NCBI GenBank assembly: GCA_945881845.1
Contig: CAMCVN010000018.1
Span: forward strand, 1-40,643
Origin: Bifidobacterium breve
Lineage (GTDB): Bacteria > Actinomycetota > Thermoleophilia > Solirubrobacterales > Solirubrobacteraceae
Length of the DNA: 40,643 bases
Direction: 5' to 3'
Of this stretch, positions 1 to 8,509 are shown piece by piece; the stretch's first letter is position 1; every line of letters begins with the position of its first letter. The position numbers were made by a program, and so were the translations under genes. The notes beneath the pieces are model-generated. The model ran no database searches. It saw only the letters and a list, made by a program, of their open reading frames with translations, and was not told the DNA's origin.

Positions 1-44
1 CTTCTGCGGCTGAGCCGCGCCGCGCCGCAGCGACTATCGGCCGT

Positions 45-73
45 AGCATTGAGAGACCAACCCTTCGAAGGAG
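45..73 (+). promoter_or_regulatory. Putative -10 (TAGCAT) and Shine-Dalgarno for fumC
   Basis: TAGCAT at 45-50 would start RNA near 57, and AAGGAG at 68-73 sits five bases before ATG 79. This is one of the few genes here with a clear ribosome-binding site, and it favours ATG 79 over the upstream TTG 49. Confidence 0.45.
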
Positions 74-78
74 TCCTG

Positions 79-1395
79 ATGGCAGCTAAGCGTCTGTACG
101 GCGGCGAAACAGCAAAGGCAGTGGCCAACTTCCCCGTCTCGGGAGAGCGCGTGCCGATTCAGGTAATTCACTGGCTGGCGCGGATTAAGGGCGCTGCTGC
201 TCGCGTGAATGGTGAGCTCGGACTGCTGAAGCCAGCTACCGCTCGCAAGATCGCCAAGGCCGCCGACGAGATCGTCGCCGGCAAACACGACAGCCAGTTC
301 CCGATCGACGTCTTCCAGACCGGCTCCGGTACCTCGTCGAACATGAACACCAACGAGGTAATCGCCAGCCTCTCCGGCGCGCACGCCAATGACGAGGTCA
401 ACTTCGGCCAGTCATCGAACGACGTCTTCCCCTCCGCCGTCCACCTCGCGGCGCTTGAGATGACAACCAACGAGCTGCTGCCGGCGCTGAAGCTTCTTGA
501 GCGCTCGCTCGGCAAGAAAGCGCGCAGCTTCAAGAACATCGTCAAGGCTGGCCGCACGCACCTGATGGATGCCGTTCCGGTCACGCTCGGCCAAGAGTTC
601 GCCGGCTACGAGACGCAGATCGCGTTGGCCCGCGAGCGAATCGACGCCGCGCTGATTCACGTTCGCCAGATTCCGCTCGGCGGCACCGCAACCGGCACCG
701 GCCTCAACACGCACCGCCAGTTCGCACAGAAGGTCCGCCGCGAACTCAGTAAGGAGACGGGGCTAAAGATCGACGCACCCGCCCACCCGTTCGAAGCACA
801 AGGCAACCGCGACTCGCTGGTTGAGCTCTCCGGAGCACTAAAGGTGCTGGCCGTTTCGCTGACGAAGATCGCGAACGACATCGCGCTGATGGGCTCCGGC
901 CCGCGCGCGGGCATCGGCGAACTGTTCCTGCCAGAGCTGCAGAAGGGTTCCTCGATCATGCCGGGCAAGGTCAACCCGGTGATCCCGGAGGTCGTGCTGC
1001 AGGTTGCCGCGCAGGTGATCGGCAACGACACTGCGATCACGATCGGCGGCATGCAAGGTCAGTTTGAGCTGAACGTGCGGATCCCGCTGATCGGCCGCAA
1101 CCTGATCCAGTCGATCCACCTGCTGACCAGCAGCTCGACGATGTTCGCTGAGAAGTGCATCGACGGGATCAAGCCGAACAAGGCCGGTACTGCCGCCTCG
1201 GCCGGTTCGACGCTTGCTGTCGCAACGGCGCTCAACGGAGCGATCGGTTACGACAAGGCAGCGGCGATCGTCAAGCAGGCTACGGCCACCGGTCAGCCGC
1301 TGCGCGAGGTTGCGCTCGAGCAGGGCGTTGACGCCAAGCTTTACGACAAGACGATCAACCTGCGCGTAATCGCCGCCGGCAACGAAGAGGTTTAG
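79..1395 (+). CDS. fumC: Class II fumarate hydratase
   Basis: Cytosolic fumarase that interconverts fumarate and (S)-malate in the TCA cycle. The superfamily signature GSSIMPGKVNP is present near the middle of the chain, and QTGSGTSSNMNTNEV and GRTHLMDAVPVTLGQE are the other conserved blocks that build the tetramer active sites. The overall text follows mycobacterial FumC closely, which argues against aspartase or argininosuccinate lyase despite an aspartase-like VIPEVV after the signature. The start is debatable. ATG 79 has an AAGGAG five bases upstream, giving 438 residues, but the frame stays open to the window edge through TTG 49. The residues before ATG 79 (RDQPFEGVL) loosely resemble the conserved ERDxMGEV of the family, so a longer protein is possible. 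The next gene starts 44 bases downstream on the same strand and has its own promoter. Confidence 0.93.
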   Translation: MAAKRLYGGETAKAVANFPVSGERVPIQVIHWLARIKGAAARVNGELGLLKPATARKIAKAADEIVAGKHDSQFPIDVFQTGSGTSSNMNTNEVIASLSGAHANDEVNFGQSSNDVFPSAVHLAALEMTTNELLPALKLLERSLGKKARSFKNIVKAGRTHLMDAVPVTLGQEFAGYETQIALARERIDAALIHVRQIPLGGTATGTGLNTHRQFAQKVRRELSKETGLKIDAPAHPFEAQGNRDSLVELSGALKVLAVSLTKIANDIALMGSGPRAGIGELFLPELQKGSSIMPGKVNPVIPEVVLQVAAQVIGNDTAITIGGMQGQFELNVRIPLIGRNLIQSIHLLTSSSTMFAEKCIDGIKPNKAGTAASAGSTLAVATALNGAIGYDKAAAIVKQATATGQPLREVALEQGVDAKLYDKTINLRVIAAGNEEV

Positions 1396-1426
1396 CGCCA
1401 CCGGCGCGGCTGCGCAGAGGCTGTCG

Positions 1427-1432
1427 TACCCT
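1427..1432 (+). promoter_or_regulatory. -10 hexamer TACCCT, leaderless subtilase start
   Basis: TACCCT lies seven bases before ATG 1440, so transcription would begin at or next to the start codon. No Shine-Dalgarno sequence is present. Confidence 0.45.
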
Positions 1433-1439
1433 TTTGTAG

Positions 1440-3026
1440 ATGAGTTTTTCCGCGGCTGGCCGCGCATTTTCAGTGCTCGCCGTTGGCTCGTTGCTAACGC
1501 TGGCCGCGGTTGGATCGGCCTCAGCCGCTGCGATCGGCGAGGCGCCACTTGTGCTGCCGAACGGCGCTGCGAGCAAGGCAAACGCCGGCGACTGGATCAT
1601 CGGCGTGCGCGCCGGCGTCGCTACTGACGCGATCGCCGCCCGCTTTGGAGCGCAGCCGATTGGCGGCCTTCCAGCCTTCACAATCTCCCGCGCCCGGGCG
1701 CACGCGTTTGCGGCAGCGCTGCGGCATCAGCGGCTGCTCGCCTGGGCCGAAGCCGACCGCCGCGCGAGCCGCCAGAGCGCCTACGAAGGTGAGCTAAACC
1801 GTTGGGCGCGGGTAGCCGTTGTGCCCGCCGACTTCGCCTGGCCTGCCCCCGGCGTCGCCGTCGCCGTGCTCGACGACCGCGTTGACAGCTCCGTCAGCGA
1901 TCTCAATCAGCAGACCACTTGGCTCAACAACACCAGCGTTGCCGACTCGCACGGAACGATGGTCGCTTCGACGATCAGCGCCGTCGTTGGCCGCGGCCCG
2001 GTGGTCGGCGTCTTCCCCGGCACCCCAATCCTCTCCTACGGGCTGACCAGCTTCAGCTGCGCCGACGTCGCCAGAGGGATTGACAAGGCGATCGCGGCCG
2101 GCGCGCGCGTGATCAACATGAGCCTCGGAACCGAACAGGGCTGTTTCACGATGTACGCGGCGATCCAGCGCGCCTACGCCAAGGACGTGCTCTCGGTCGC
2201 TTCGGCCGGCAACGAGTTCTCCGAGGGCAACCCGACCGAATATCCGGCCGCCTTCCCGCACGTTGTCAGCGTCGCGGCGACCGACTCGGCCGGCCAGGTC
2301 AGTGATTTCAGCAACGCCAACGCAGCGGTCGACGTCGCCGCTCCAGGCGTTGACGTGCCTGTAGATGTGCCACTGCGATTCGACACCGAGGACGATGCCG
2401 CCGACGGGGTGACGACGGCCGACGGCACAAGCTTCTCATCGCCGATTACGGCAGGCGCGGCCGCTTGGATCGCCGCTGCGCGCCCGGATCTAAAGGTCGG
2501 GCAGATCGCCGACCTGCTGAAGAAGGGCGCCACGGACATCAAACCGAAAGGCTACGACCGCAACACCGGCTTTGGTCTGATCAACATTCCTGCCTCGCTC
2601 GCATTGCCGGCGCCAACGATCGATCCGCAGGAGCCGAACGATTCAATCTCGCTCGTAAATGGCACTGCTCTTGGGACTAAGGCGCCGCTGCTTTGGACCG
2701 GCGGCGCTGCAACTTCGCTGCTGGCAAAGATCGACCAGCTCAAAGACCCGCTCGACATCTACCGAATTCAGATCCCAGCCCGCAGCGCTGTGAAGATCAC
2801 CCTGACGCCGAAGTTCGGTGGCGTTGATCTGACCGTCTACACCAGCAGCACGAAGTCGGCGACCGGCTCGCGCTATCGCGTCGCCTACTCCAAGAAGAGC
2901 GGCACGCGGGCCGACCGCGTGACGGTTAAGAACTCGCTGGCGAAGCCGCGAAGCTATTACGTCGTCGTAAGCGACAACGACGCCAAGCTGCTCAACTCCG
3001 AGTACACGCTGCGCCTAGCTCGCTAA
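1440..3026 (+). CDS. Secreted S8 subtilisin-like serine protease with C-terminal PPC-like domain
   Basis: A 528-residue exported serine endopeptidase. Residues 1-30 form a signal peptide (hydrophobic SVLAVGSLLTLAAVGSASAAA, with AxA-type cleavage near 29-31). A short pro-region-like segment, about 45-110, follows. The catalytic domain shows Asp145 in VAVLDDRVD (the usual DTGVD has changed), His171 in DSHGTMVAS, oxyanion Asn258 in ASAGNEF and Ser331 in GTSFSSPITAGAAA. From about residue 395 a beta-rich region with DPLDIYRIQIP and YYVVVSDND resembles the bacterial pre-peptidase C-terminal (PPC) fold that often caps secreted proteases. No LPxTG motif or transmembrane anchor is seen at the C-terminus, so it is probably released. 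It ends five bases from the convergent gabD. Confidence 0.9.
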   Translation: MSFSAAGRAFSVLAVGSLLTLAAVGSASAAAIGEAPLVLPNGAASKANAGDWIIGVRAGVATDAIAARFGAQPIGGLPAFTISRARAHAFAAALRHQRLLAWAEADRRASRQSAYEGELNRWARVAVVPADFAWPAPGVAVAVLDDRVDSSVSDLNQQTTWLNNTSVADSHGTMVASTISAVVGRGPVVGVFPGTPILSYGLTSFSCADVARGIDKAIAAGARVINMSLGTEQGCFTMYAAIQRAYAKDVLSVASAGNEFSEGNPTEYPAAFPHVVSVAATDSAGQVSDFSNANAAVDVAAPGVDVPVDVPLRFDTEDDAADGVTTADGTSFSSPITAGAAAWIAAARPDLKVGQIADLLKKGATDIKPKGYDRNTGFGLINIPASLALPAPTIDPQEPNDSISLVNGTALGTKAPLLWTGGAATSLLAKIDQLKDPLDIYRIQIPARSAVKITLTPKFGGVDLTVYTSSTKSATGSRYRVAYSKKSGTRADRVTVKNSLAKPRSYYVVVSDNDAKLLNSEYTLRLAR

Positions 3027-3031
3027 AGCGT

Positions 3032-4510
3032 TCAGTCGGCGACGTTGATCGCGACGTACTTCGTTGAGAGGTACTCGTCGATCCCTTCGTGGCCGCCTTC
3101 TCGCCCGTAGCCGGACTGCTTGACACCGCCGAACGGCGCGCCAGCATTGCTGACCATCCCCTGGTTGAGGCCGATCATTCCCGTCTCCAGCCCCTCAATC
3201 ACGCGCAGCCCGCGCGCGATGTCGCGCGTGAAGAGATAGGCGACGAGTCCATACTCGGTTGCGTTTGCGGCGGCGATCGCCTCCGCCTCGGTGGCGAAGG
3301 TGAGGATCGGGGCGACCGGGCCGAAGATCTCCTCGCGGAGAATCCTCGAGTCATCGGCGACGTTGGTCAGCACGGTCGGCGCGAAGAAGTGGCCAGGGCC
3401 TTCGATCGGCGCGCCACCGCAGAGAACCTTCGCTCCGCCGGCGACTGCGTCGTCAACGAGCTCTTTGACCGAGGCGACGGCAACGTCATCGATCAGCGGG
3501 CCAGCCTGCGCATCCGGCTCAGTGCCGCGCGCGACGGCCATTGAACCCATCCGCTCTGCGAGCCGCGCCGCAAACTCCTCGGCGATTGAATCCTGAACGA
3601 GGATCCGGTTGGCGCTGGTGCAGGCCTCGCCACCGTTGCGCATCTTCGCCATCATTGCGCCATCGAGAGCGACCTCAAGATCGGCGTCGTCAAAGACGAT
3701 CAGCGGAGCGTTGCCGCCGAGCTCCATCGAGACGCGCAGGATCTGCTCGGCCGACTGAGCGATCAGCTGCTTGCCGACTGCGGTTGAACCGGTAAAGGAG
3801 AGCTTGCGCAGCCGTGAGTCGGCGATCAGTGGCGCCATCAGCGAGCCGGAGCTGGAGCCGCAGACGACGTTGAGCACGCCTGCGGGCAAGCCCGCATCCT
3901 CAAAGATCTGTGCCATTGCGAGCATCGATAGCGGCGTCTGCTTAGCGGGCTTGACGACGACGGTGCAGCCGGCGGCAATCGCCGGGCCAACCTTGCGCGT
4001 GCCCATCGCGAGCGGGAAGTTCCACGGCGTGATGAAGAGGCACGGGCCAACGGCCTGGCGCATCGTCAGCACGCGGCTGCCGCCGTTTTCGGCGCTCTGG
4101 AAGCGACCGTTGATTCGTACTGCCTCCTCCGCATACCAGCGCAGGTAGGAGGCCGCGTAGGCAACCTCGCCGCGCGCCTCGGCCAGCGGCTTGCCCATCT
4201 CCAAGGTCATGATCAGCGCCAAGTGCTCGGTCCGTTCGACCATCAGCTCGTAGGCGCGGCGAAGAATCTCTCCGCGCTCGCGCGGCGCCATCGTGCGGAA
4301 GCTGACAAATGCCTCGTCGGCGGCGGCCAAAGCCGCGTCGGCATCCTCCGGCGTGGCGTCTGCGACCTCGACCAATATCTCGCCGGTGGAGGGGTCTTCG
4401 ACGGCCATCGTGGCGCCGCTGCTGGCGTCGCGCCACTGGCCAGCGATAAAGAGTCGCCGCTCGACGGTTTCGAGGGCTGAACGTTCGTCTGCCGCGCTAA
4501 TCGTTGTCAT
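3032..4510 (-). CDS. gabD: NAD(P)-dependent succinate-semialdehyde dehydrogenase
   Basis: A 492-residue aldehyde dehydrogenase of the GabD type, oxidising succinate semialdehyde to succinate and so feeding 4-aminobutyrate breakdown or a bypassed TCA cycle. The family glutamate lies in MELGGNAPLIVFDDAD, the catalytic cysteine in GGEACTSANR, cofactor-binding text in FITPWNFPLAM and KPAKQTPLSM, and EIFGPVAPI near the C-terminus. Length is typical. Substrate assignment rests on similarity to GabD, and other semialdehydes are possible. The ATG is six bases from a TAGTCT hexamer, consistent with a leaderless mRNA. It is transcribed alone: the next minus-strand gene upstream, the MaoC hydratase, has its own promoter and SD. 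No GABA transaminase gene is next to it. Confidence 0.85.
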   Translation of the reverse strand: MTTISAADERSALETVERRLFIAGQWRDASSGATMAVEDPSTGEILVEVADATPEDADAALAAADEAFVSFRTMAPRERGEILRRAYELMVERTEHLALIMTLEMGKPLAEARGEVAYAASYLRWYAEEAVRINGRFQSAENGGSRVLTMRQAVGPCLFITPWNFPLAMGTRKVGPAIAAGCTVVVKPAKQTPLSMLAMAQIFEDAGLPAGVLNVVCGSSSGSLMAPLIADSRLRKLSFTGSTAVGKQLIAQSAEQILRVSMELGGNAPLIVFDDADLEVALDGAMMAKMRNGGEACTSANRILVQDSIAEEFAARLAERMGSMAVARGTEPDAQAGPLIDDVAVASVKELVDDAVAGGAKVLCGGAPIEGPGHFFAPTVLTNVADDSRILREEIFGPVAPILTFATEAEAIAAANATEYGLVAYLFTRDIARGLRVIEGLETGMIGLNQGMVSNAGAPFGGVKQSGYGREGGHEGIDEYLSTKYVAINVAD

Positions 4511-4516
4511 CTTTCG

Positions 4517-4522
4517 AGACTA
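4517..4522 (-). promoter_or_regulatory. -10 hexamer TAGTCT, leaderless gabD start
   Basis: On the minus strand TAGTCT is followed by six bases and then ATG 4510. No Shine-Dalgarno sequence is present, so the mRNA probably begins at the start codon. Confidence 0.45.
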
Positions 4523-4561
4523 GCGAGCCGCGAGCGGCGCCGGGAGTTTCGTCGCCCTTCT

Positions 4562-5014
4562 CTAAGTGAACATCCGAGCCAGCGACTCGGCTACGCAGAC
4601 GGGCTTCTCGCCGCCTTCGGTCTCAAAGGTCTGCGTGACCATCATCTGGACGCCGCCGGGAACATCCTCAACTGAGCTCAGCGTTGCGCGCATCCGAACC
4701 TTCGCGCCAACCATCAGTGGAGCCGGGAAGCGAACCTTCTGATAGCCGTAGTTGACGGCGAATACGAAGCCTTCGACAGCCATCACCTCGTAGGTGAACT
4801 TTGGCCCAAGCGAGAGCGTGAAAAGGCCGTGGGCGATCGTGCCACCGAACGGAGTCTCCTTCGCTTTTTCCGGATCGACGTGGATCCACTGATGGTCGCC
4901 GGTGACCTCGGCGAACTCGTTGATCGCCTGCTGCGTCACCTCGTACCACTCGCTAACGCCAAGCTCTGTGCCGACTGCGGCCTTCATTTCATCTACACCT
5001 TTGAGTGTGGCCAT
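4562..5014 (-). CDS. MaoC-like (R)-specific enoyl-CoA hydratase
   Basis: A 150-residue single hot-dog-fold hydratase of the MaoC/PhaJ group, which adds water to trans-2-enoyl-CoA to give (R)-3-hydroxyacyl-CoA. The hydratase-2 signature is clear: FAEVTGDHQWIHVDPE supplies the Asp/His pair (D-x4-H arrangement), followed by PFGGTIAHGLFTLSL. Length matches one-domain bacterial members. Physiological substrate cannot be read from sequence; fatty-acid, polyhydroxyalkanoate or side-chain degradation are all possible. Unlike most genes here it has a strong GAGGAG (5020-5025) five bases before ATG and a TATTCA hexamer at 5037-5042, so it uses a normal leader. AarF ends 42 bases upstream. Confidence 0.85.
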   Translation of the reverse strand: MATLKGVDEMKAAVGTELGVSEWYEVTQQAINEFAEVTGDHQWIHVDPEKAKETPFGGTIAHGLFTLSLGPKFTYEVMAVEGFVFAVNYGYQKVRFPAPLMVGAKVRMRATLSSVEDVPGGVQMMVTQTFETEGGEKPVCVAESLARMFT

Positions 5015-5019
5015 CTGCG

Positions 5020-5042
5020 CTCCTCTTGGTTCCGAATGAATA
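5020..5042 (-). promoter_or_regulatory. -10 (TATTCA) and strong SD (GAGGAG) of MaoC gene
   Basis: Minus-strand TATTCA (5037-5042) and GAGGAG (5020-5025) precede ATG 5014, the SD with five-base spacing. This is a leadered start and contrasts with the leaderless neighbours. Confidence 0.4.
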
Positions 5043-5055
5043 GTTGGTCTAGAGC

Positions 5056-6468
5056 CTACGCGCGCGCGGCAAAAAAGTCGGCGTCGCCCTCGCCGAGCGG
5101 CGTCGAGGGCGGCTCAGCGGCGATGTACTCAAGCGCCAAGCGGCCCCAATCGCCACCTGCGCGCAGCTCGCCAAGGACGCTGAAGAGCAGCCCTTCCATG
5201 CGGCGCATCAGTAGCGCCTCGGGCGGCAGCGTCTGTTTGCGCATGTAGTCGTAGTGCGGTGAGCGGGGAGAACTTCCAACCTCGATCGCATTTCGCACGT
5301 ACTCCGGACTGAGCCTGCGATAGCCGGTCGTGAAGTACCACTCTCCCGCCGTCTGCAGCTGCTCGAGCACGCGCTCGGGGTGGAACTCATCGGGCTGCGG
5401 CAGATAACCGAGCTCAGAAAGCCAGCGGTGCGTCTGCTCAGCGTCGCCTTCGATCACGGCGCGAGCCAGAGCCCGCTCGCCGTCGAGGTACTGCTCAGGA
5501 ACGCGGCGGATCAAGCCAAAGTCGAGGAAGCAGACGCGCCCGTCGTCACAGAAGATGTAGTTGCCCGGGTGCGGGTCTCCGAGCGCGAGCCGTTCGCGCA
5601 TCAGCAGGCCGAAGAAGAAGCGGAAGGCGATCTCGCCGGCGCGGTCGCGCTCCTCATCGCTGCGCTCCTTCAGCTGCGCAAAGCTCTGCCCTTCGACATA
5701 TTCGCTGACAAGCACGCGGCGGGTCGAGAGCGAAGCGAAGATCGCTGGAATACGGACGAACGGATGGCCGCGGTAAGCACGTGCAATCTGACGCTGATTG
5801 GCGGCCTCGAGCTCATAGTCGAGCTCCTCGGCGATCCGCTCACGGAGCTCTGCGAGCAAGGCCTTGGCGTCGATCCCTGGCGCGAGGCGTTTCAGCAGCG
5901 GCACCAACATCTGCACGTTGCGCATGTCGGTCTCAACGGCCTCGGCAACACCGGGGTACTGGACCTTGACCGCCACCTCGTCGCCGTCGTGGGTCGTGGC
6001 GCGGTAGACCTGACCGATTGACGCGGCAGCGATCGGCTCCTCGTCAAAGCTGGCGAAGACCGCTCCGATCGACTCGCCGAAGTCGGCTTCGACGACCTTC
6101 TTCATATCTTTGAAGGCGACCTGCGGCGCGTTGTCGCGCAGCTGAGCGAGGCGCTCTTTGAATTCCTCACGATCGCCCTCGGGGATTAGCTCAAAGTCAA
6201 CGGTTGAGAGGACCTGGCCGATCTTCATCGCCGCGCCCTTCATCTGGCCGAGCTGCTTTACGAGCTGATCGGCGAGGTCGAAGGCGCGCGCCTGCGTCGC
6301 CGCGTCGGCGCGCTCCTCGGTCCGCAGCCGGTTGATCGCGCTGGTCGCCGCCCACTTCGCGCTCTGGCCACCGACGAGCGAGCCAAACTTGGCCGTCCGC
6401 GCCAGCCTTGAGCTGGGCAGCTTGCTGGTTTCGTTGATGTCGTCTCTTTCGTCTTCAGCCATCAGCAT
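5056..6468 (-). CDS. ABC1/AarF/UbiB-family atypical kinase
   Basis: A 470-residue member of the UbiB/ABC1 atypical protein-kinase-like family, ATPases tied to quinone or lipid metabolism. It has the family-specific N-terminal KxGQ motif (MKGAAMKIGQ), the alanine-rich nucleotide loop AAASIGQVYRA, the ATP-binding lysine in VAVKVQYPG, the catalytic-loop DPHPGNYIF and the metal-binding DFG in CFLDFGLIRR. No transmembrane helix is evident, as in many actinobacterial members. The reading frame can be extended to 6531, but a TACAAC hexamer ends seven bases before ATG 6468 (protein begins MLMAEDERDD), so I take that start. ATG 6462 is an alternative. It is divergent from the exonuclease gene, with 53 bases between starts. 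Substrate unknown. Confidence 0.85.
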   Translation of the reverse strand: MLMAEDERDDINETSKLPSSRLARTAKFGSLVGGQSAKWAATSAINRLRTEERADAATQARAFDLADQLVKQLGQMKGAAMKIGQVLSTVDFELIPEGDREEFKERLAQLRDNAPQVAFKDMKKVVEADFGESIGAVFASFDEEPIAAASIGQVYRATTHDGDEVAVKVQYPGVAEAVETDMRNVQMLVPLLKRLAPGIDAKALLAELRERIAEELDYELEAANQRQIARAYRGHPFVRIPAIFASLSTRRVLVSEYVEGQSFAQLKERSDEERDRAGEIAFRFFFGLLMRERLALGDPHPGNYIFCDDGRVCFLDFGLIRRVPEQYLDGERALARAVIEGDAEQTHRWLSELGYLPQPDEFHPERVLEQLQTAGEWYFTTGYRRLSPEYVRNAIEVGSSPRSPHYDYMRKQTLPPEALLMRRMEGLLFSVLGELRAGGDWGRLALEYIAAEPPSTPLGEGDADFFAARA

Positions 6469-6475
6469 CTCGCCC

Positions 6476-6481
6476 GTTGTA
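6476..6481 (-). promoter_or_regulatory. -10-like hexamer TACAAC of AarF gene
   Basis: Minus-strand TACAAC is followed by seven bases and ATG 6468. It lies only 27 bases from the plus-strand hexamer at 6509-6514, so the two divergent promoters would share their -35 space. Confidence 0.35.
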
Positions 6482-6508
6482 CGGGCGGCCGCTAAGTCGG
6501 TATCACGG

Positions 6509-6514
6509 TAGCCT
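6509..6514 (+). promoter_or_regulatory. -10 hexamer TAGCCT, leaderless exonuclease start
   Basis: TAGCCT is followed by seven bases and GTG 6522. This geometry identifies GTG 6522 as the start rather than the longer frame from 6477. Confidence 0.45.
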
Positions 6515-6521
6515 GCTGCCG

Positions 6522-7394
6522 GTGACCGCACCGCTGCTCGCCGTCGACACGCCGTCGCTGCTCTACCGCGCCTTCTTCGCGCTGCCGAAGTCGATCAAGG
6601 GTGCAGACGGCAAGCCGGTAAACGCACTGCTGGGAACGGCAAACATGCTGCTGCAAGCGGTCGCCGATTACAGCCCGCGCGCGGTTGTCTGCTGTTTCGG
6701 CGCCGAGGCCGGTGCCTACCGCGTCAAGGCCTTCCCCGCTTACCACGCAGACCGCCCGCCGATGCCGCCGGAGCTTGAGCACCAGTGGGAGCTGGCGCCC
6801 GGCTTTCTCGCCTCCTGCGGCTGGAGTTCGCTCGACGCGGGAGAACTTGAGGCCGACGACCTGCTCGGCTCGCTGGCCGCGCTTGAGAGCAAGGCCGGCG
6901 GTGAGACACTGATCTTCAGCGGCGACCGCGACATGTTCCAGTGCGCCTCAGAGCAGGTCACGGTGCTCTACCCAGCCCGCGGCGGGCCGCAGTTGATCGG
7001 TCCGGCCGAAGTGCGCGAGCGCAGCGGCGTCCAGCCAGATCAGATTCCCGACCTGATCGCGCTGCGCGGCGACCCTTCCGACGGCATTCCCGGCGCGAAG
7101 GGGATCGGTGAGAAAGGTGCAGCGCTGTTGCTCGACAAGTACCGCTCGCTCGACGCAGTGTTGGAAGCGGCCGATGATTCAGCCAGCGAGATGACGGCGC
7201 GCACGCGCGCCTCGCTGACCGATGACCCCGCGCTGCTGCGCTCCTTCAAAGCGATGGCGACGCTACAGACGATCAAGTTGAAGCGGCCGAAAGACGCGCC
7301 GCTCGCCGCCGTTCGCGGCGCGGTGGCAGCACGTGAGCTGGGAATGAACCGGCTCGCCGAGCGGCTCGAGACGGCCGCCGCGGCTACGGCGTGA
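6522..7394 (+). CDS. Stand-alone 5'-3' exonuclease (PolA N-terminal-like flap nuclease)
   Basis: A 290-residue nuclease equivalent to the 5'-3' exonuclease/flap-endonuclease domain of DNA polymerase I, without the polymerase. Conserved acidic metal-ligand blocks are visible: LLAVDTPSLLYRAFFALP near the N-terminus, LEADDLLGSLA, FSGDRDMFQ and GDPSDGIPGAKGIGEKGA, the last being the helix-hairpin-helix DNA-binding segment. Expected roles are removal of RNA primers and flaps during lagging-strand maturation and excision repair. Whether the genome also encodes a full PolA cannot be seen here. The longer frame (from 6477) adds 15 unconserved residues; I prefer GTG 6522 because TAGCCT ends seven bases upstream. 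Its 3' end overlaps the convergent ychF by 11 bases. Confidence 0.88.
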   Translation: MTAPLLAVDTPSLLYRAFFALPKSIKGADGKPVNALLGTANMLLQAVADYSPRAVVCCFGAEAGAYRVKAFPAYHADRPPMPPELEHQWELAPGFLASCGWSSLDAGELEADDLLGSLAALESKAGGETLIFSGDRDMFQCASEQVTVLYPARGGPQLIGPAEVRERSGVQPDQIPDLIALRGDPSDGIPGAKGIGEKGAALLLDKYRSLDAVLEAADDSASEMTARTRASLTDDPALLRSFKAMATLQTIKLKRPKDAPLAAVRGAVAARELGMNRLAERLETAAAATA

Positions 7395-8463
7395 AGTTGA
7401 CGGTGATCACGTCGCCGTCGGCCATTTGGTAGTCGCGGCCTTCGGTTCGAAGCGTGCCTCGGTCGCGCGCCGGGGCGTAGCCACCGGCCTCAACCAGCGC
7501 ATCCCAGCCGATGATCTCGGCGCGAACAAAACCCTTTTGAATATCGGTGTGGATCGCTCCGGCAGCATCCCAAGCAGTTGAGCCACGGCGCAGATGCCAG
7601 GACTGCGCTGGCTTCGCCTCACCGGCGGTGAAGAAGGCGATCAGCTCGAGCAGCTCGAAGGCGCCGCGGACGACCATCTCAAGGCCCGATTCGTCGAGCT
7701 CAAGGTCGGCGCGCATCGCGGCGGCATCCTCGTCGCTTAGCTCAGATAGCTCAGCTTCAAGCCGCGAGGAGATCGCGACGGCGCCGGCGCCCTCTTTGGC
7801 GGCGTGCGCACTGACGACTTCCGGCACGGCGAGATCACCCTCATCGACGTTGGCGATGAAGAGCACCGGCTTGCCGGTCAGCGGCTGGAGCAAGCGCATC
7901 GCGTCCGGCGCATCGTCCGGAACGGGAACGGTGCGTGCCGGGCGACCGGCGCTGAGCGCCTCGATTACGGCCGCGAGCCACCCTTCTTCCGCGATTGCGT
8001 GGGCGTCGCCACCGCGCGCTTCGCGGGAGACGCGTTGGTGGCGCCGTTCTGCCTGCTCAAGGTCGGCGAAGATCAGCTCTGTTTCGATGATCTCGATGTC
8101 GCGCTGCGGGTTGACGCTCCCTTCGGAGTGGATCACGTTCGAATCGCCGTGGGCGCGGACTACGTGCAGTAGCGCGTCGGTCTCGCGGATGTTGGCGAGG
8201 AACTGATTGCCGAGCCCCTCCCCCTTGTGTGCGCCGGCTACTAGCCCGGCGATGTCGTGGAAGGCGATCGTGTCCCAGACGATCTCCGAGGCGCCGACCG
8301 TTTCAGCTACCTGCACCATCCGCTCATCCTCGACCGGGACGACAGCGACGTTCGGCTCGATCGTCGTGAAGGGGTAATTGGCAGCCTGAGCGCCGGCCTG
8401 CGTCAGCGCGTTGAAGAGCGATGACTTCCCGGCGTTGGGCATGCCAATGATTCCGACCTTCAT
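7384..8463 (-). CDS. ychF: Redox-regulated ATPase YchF (Obg-family P-loop protein)
   Basis: A 359-residue TRAFAC P-loop NTPase of the YchF/OLA1 family, known to prefer ATP over GTP and to bind ribosomes and modulate stress responses. The P-loop is IGMPNAGKSSLFNALT, the switch region follows in YPFTTIEPN, and the family hallmark DIAGLVAGAHKGEGLGNQFL is intact. The specificity segment reads FIANVDEGD instead of a canonical NKxD, as expected for YchF. The C-terminal TGS-like domain (KGFVRAEIIGWDALVEAGG through YQMADGDVITVNF) completes the normal length. It overlaps the convergent exonuclease by 11 bases, leaving no room for a terminator. No convincing SD is present. Confidence 0.95.
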   Translation of the reverse strand: MKVGIIGMPNAGKSSLFNALTQAGAQAANYPFTTIEPNVAVVPVEDERMVQVAETVGASEIVWDTIAFHDIAGLVAGAHKGEGLGNQFLANIRETDALLHVVRAHGDSNVIHSEGSVNPQRDIEIIETELIFADLEQAERRHQRVSREARGGDAHAIAEEGWLAAVIEALSAGRPARTVPVPDDAPDAMRLLQPLTGKPVLFIANVDEGDLAVPEVVSAHAAKEGAGAVAISSRLEAELSELSDEDAAAMRADLELDESGLEMVVRGAFELLELIAFFTAGEAKPAQSWHLRRGSTAWDAAGAIHTDIQKGFVRAEIIGWDALVEAGGYAPARDRGTLRTEGRDYQMADGDVITVNFTP

Positions 8464-8509
8464 CGCTTAAGTCACTAATCCGTTCGAGCTGCGCGGCAGG
8501 CCGGGGCGG

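Noticed and set aside
838-1581. Minus-strand 247-residue frame across fumC and the subtilase start
   Set aside because: Overlaps the FumC signature region and has no recognisable domain.
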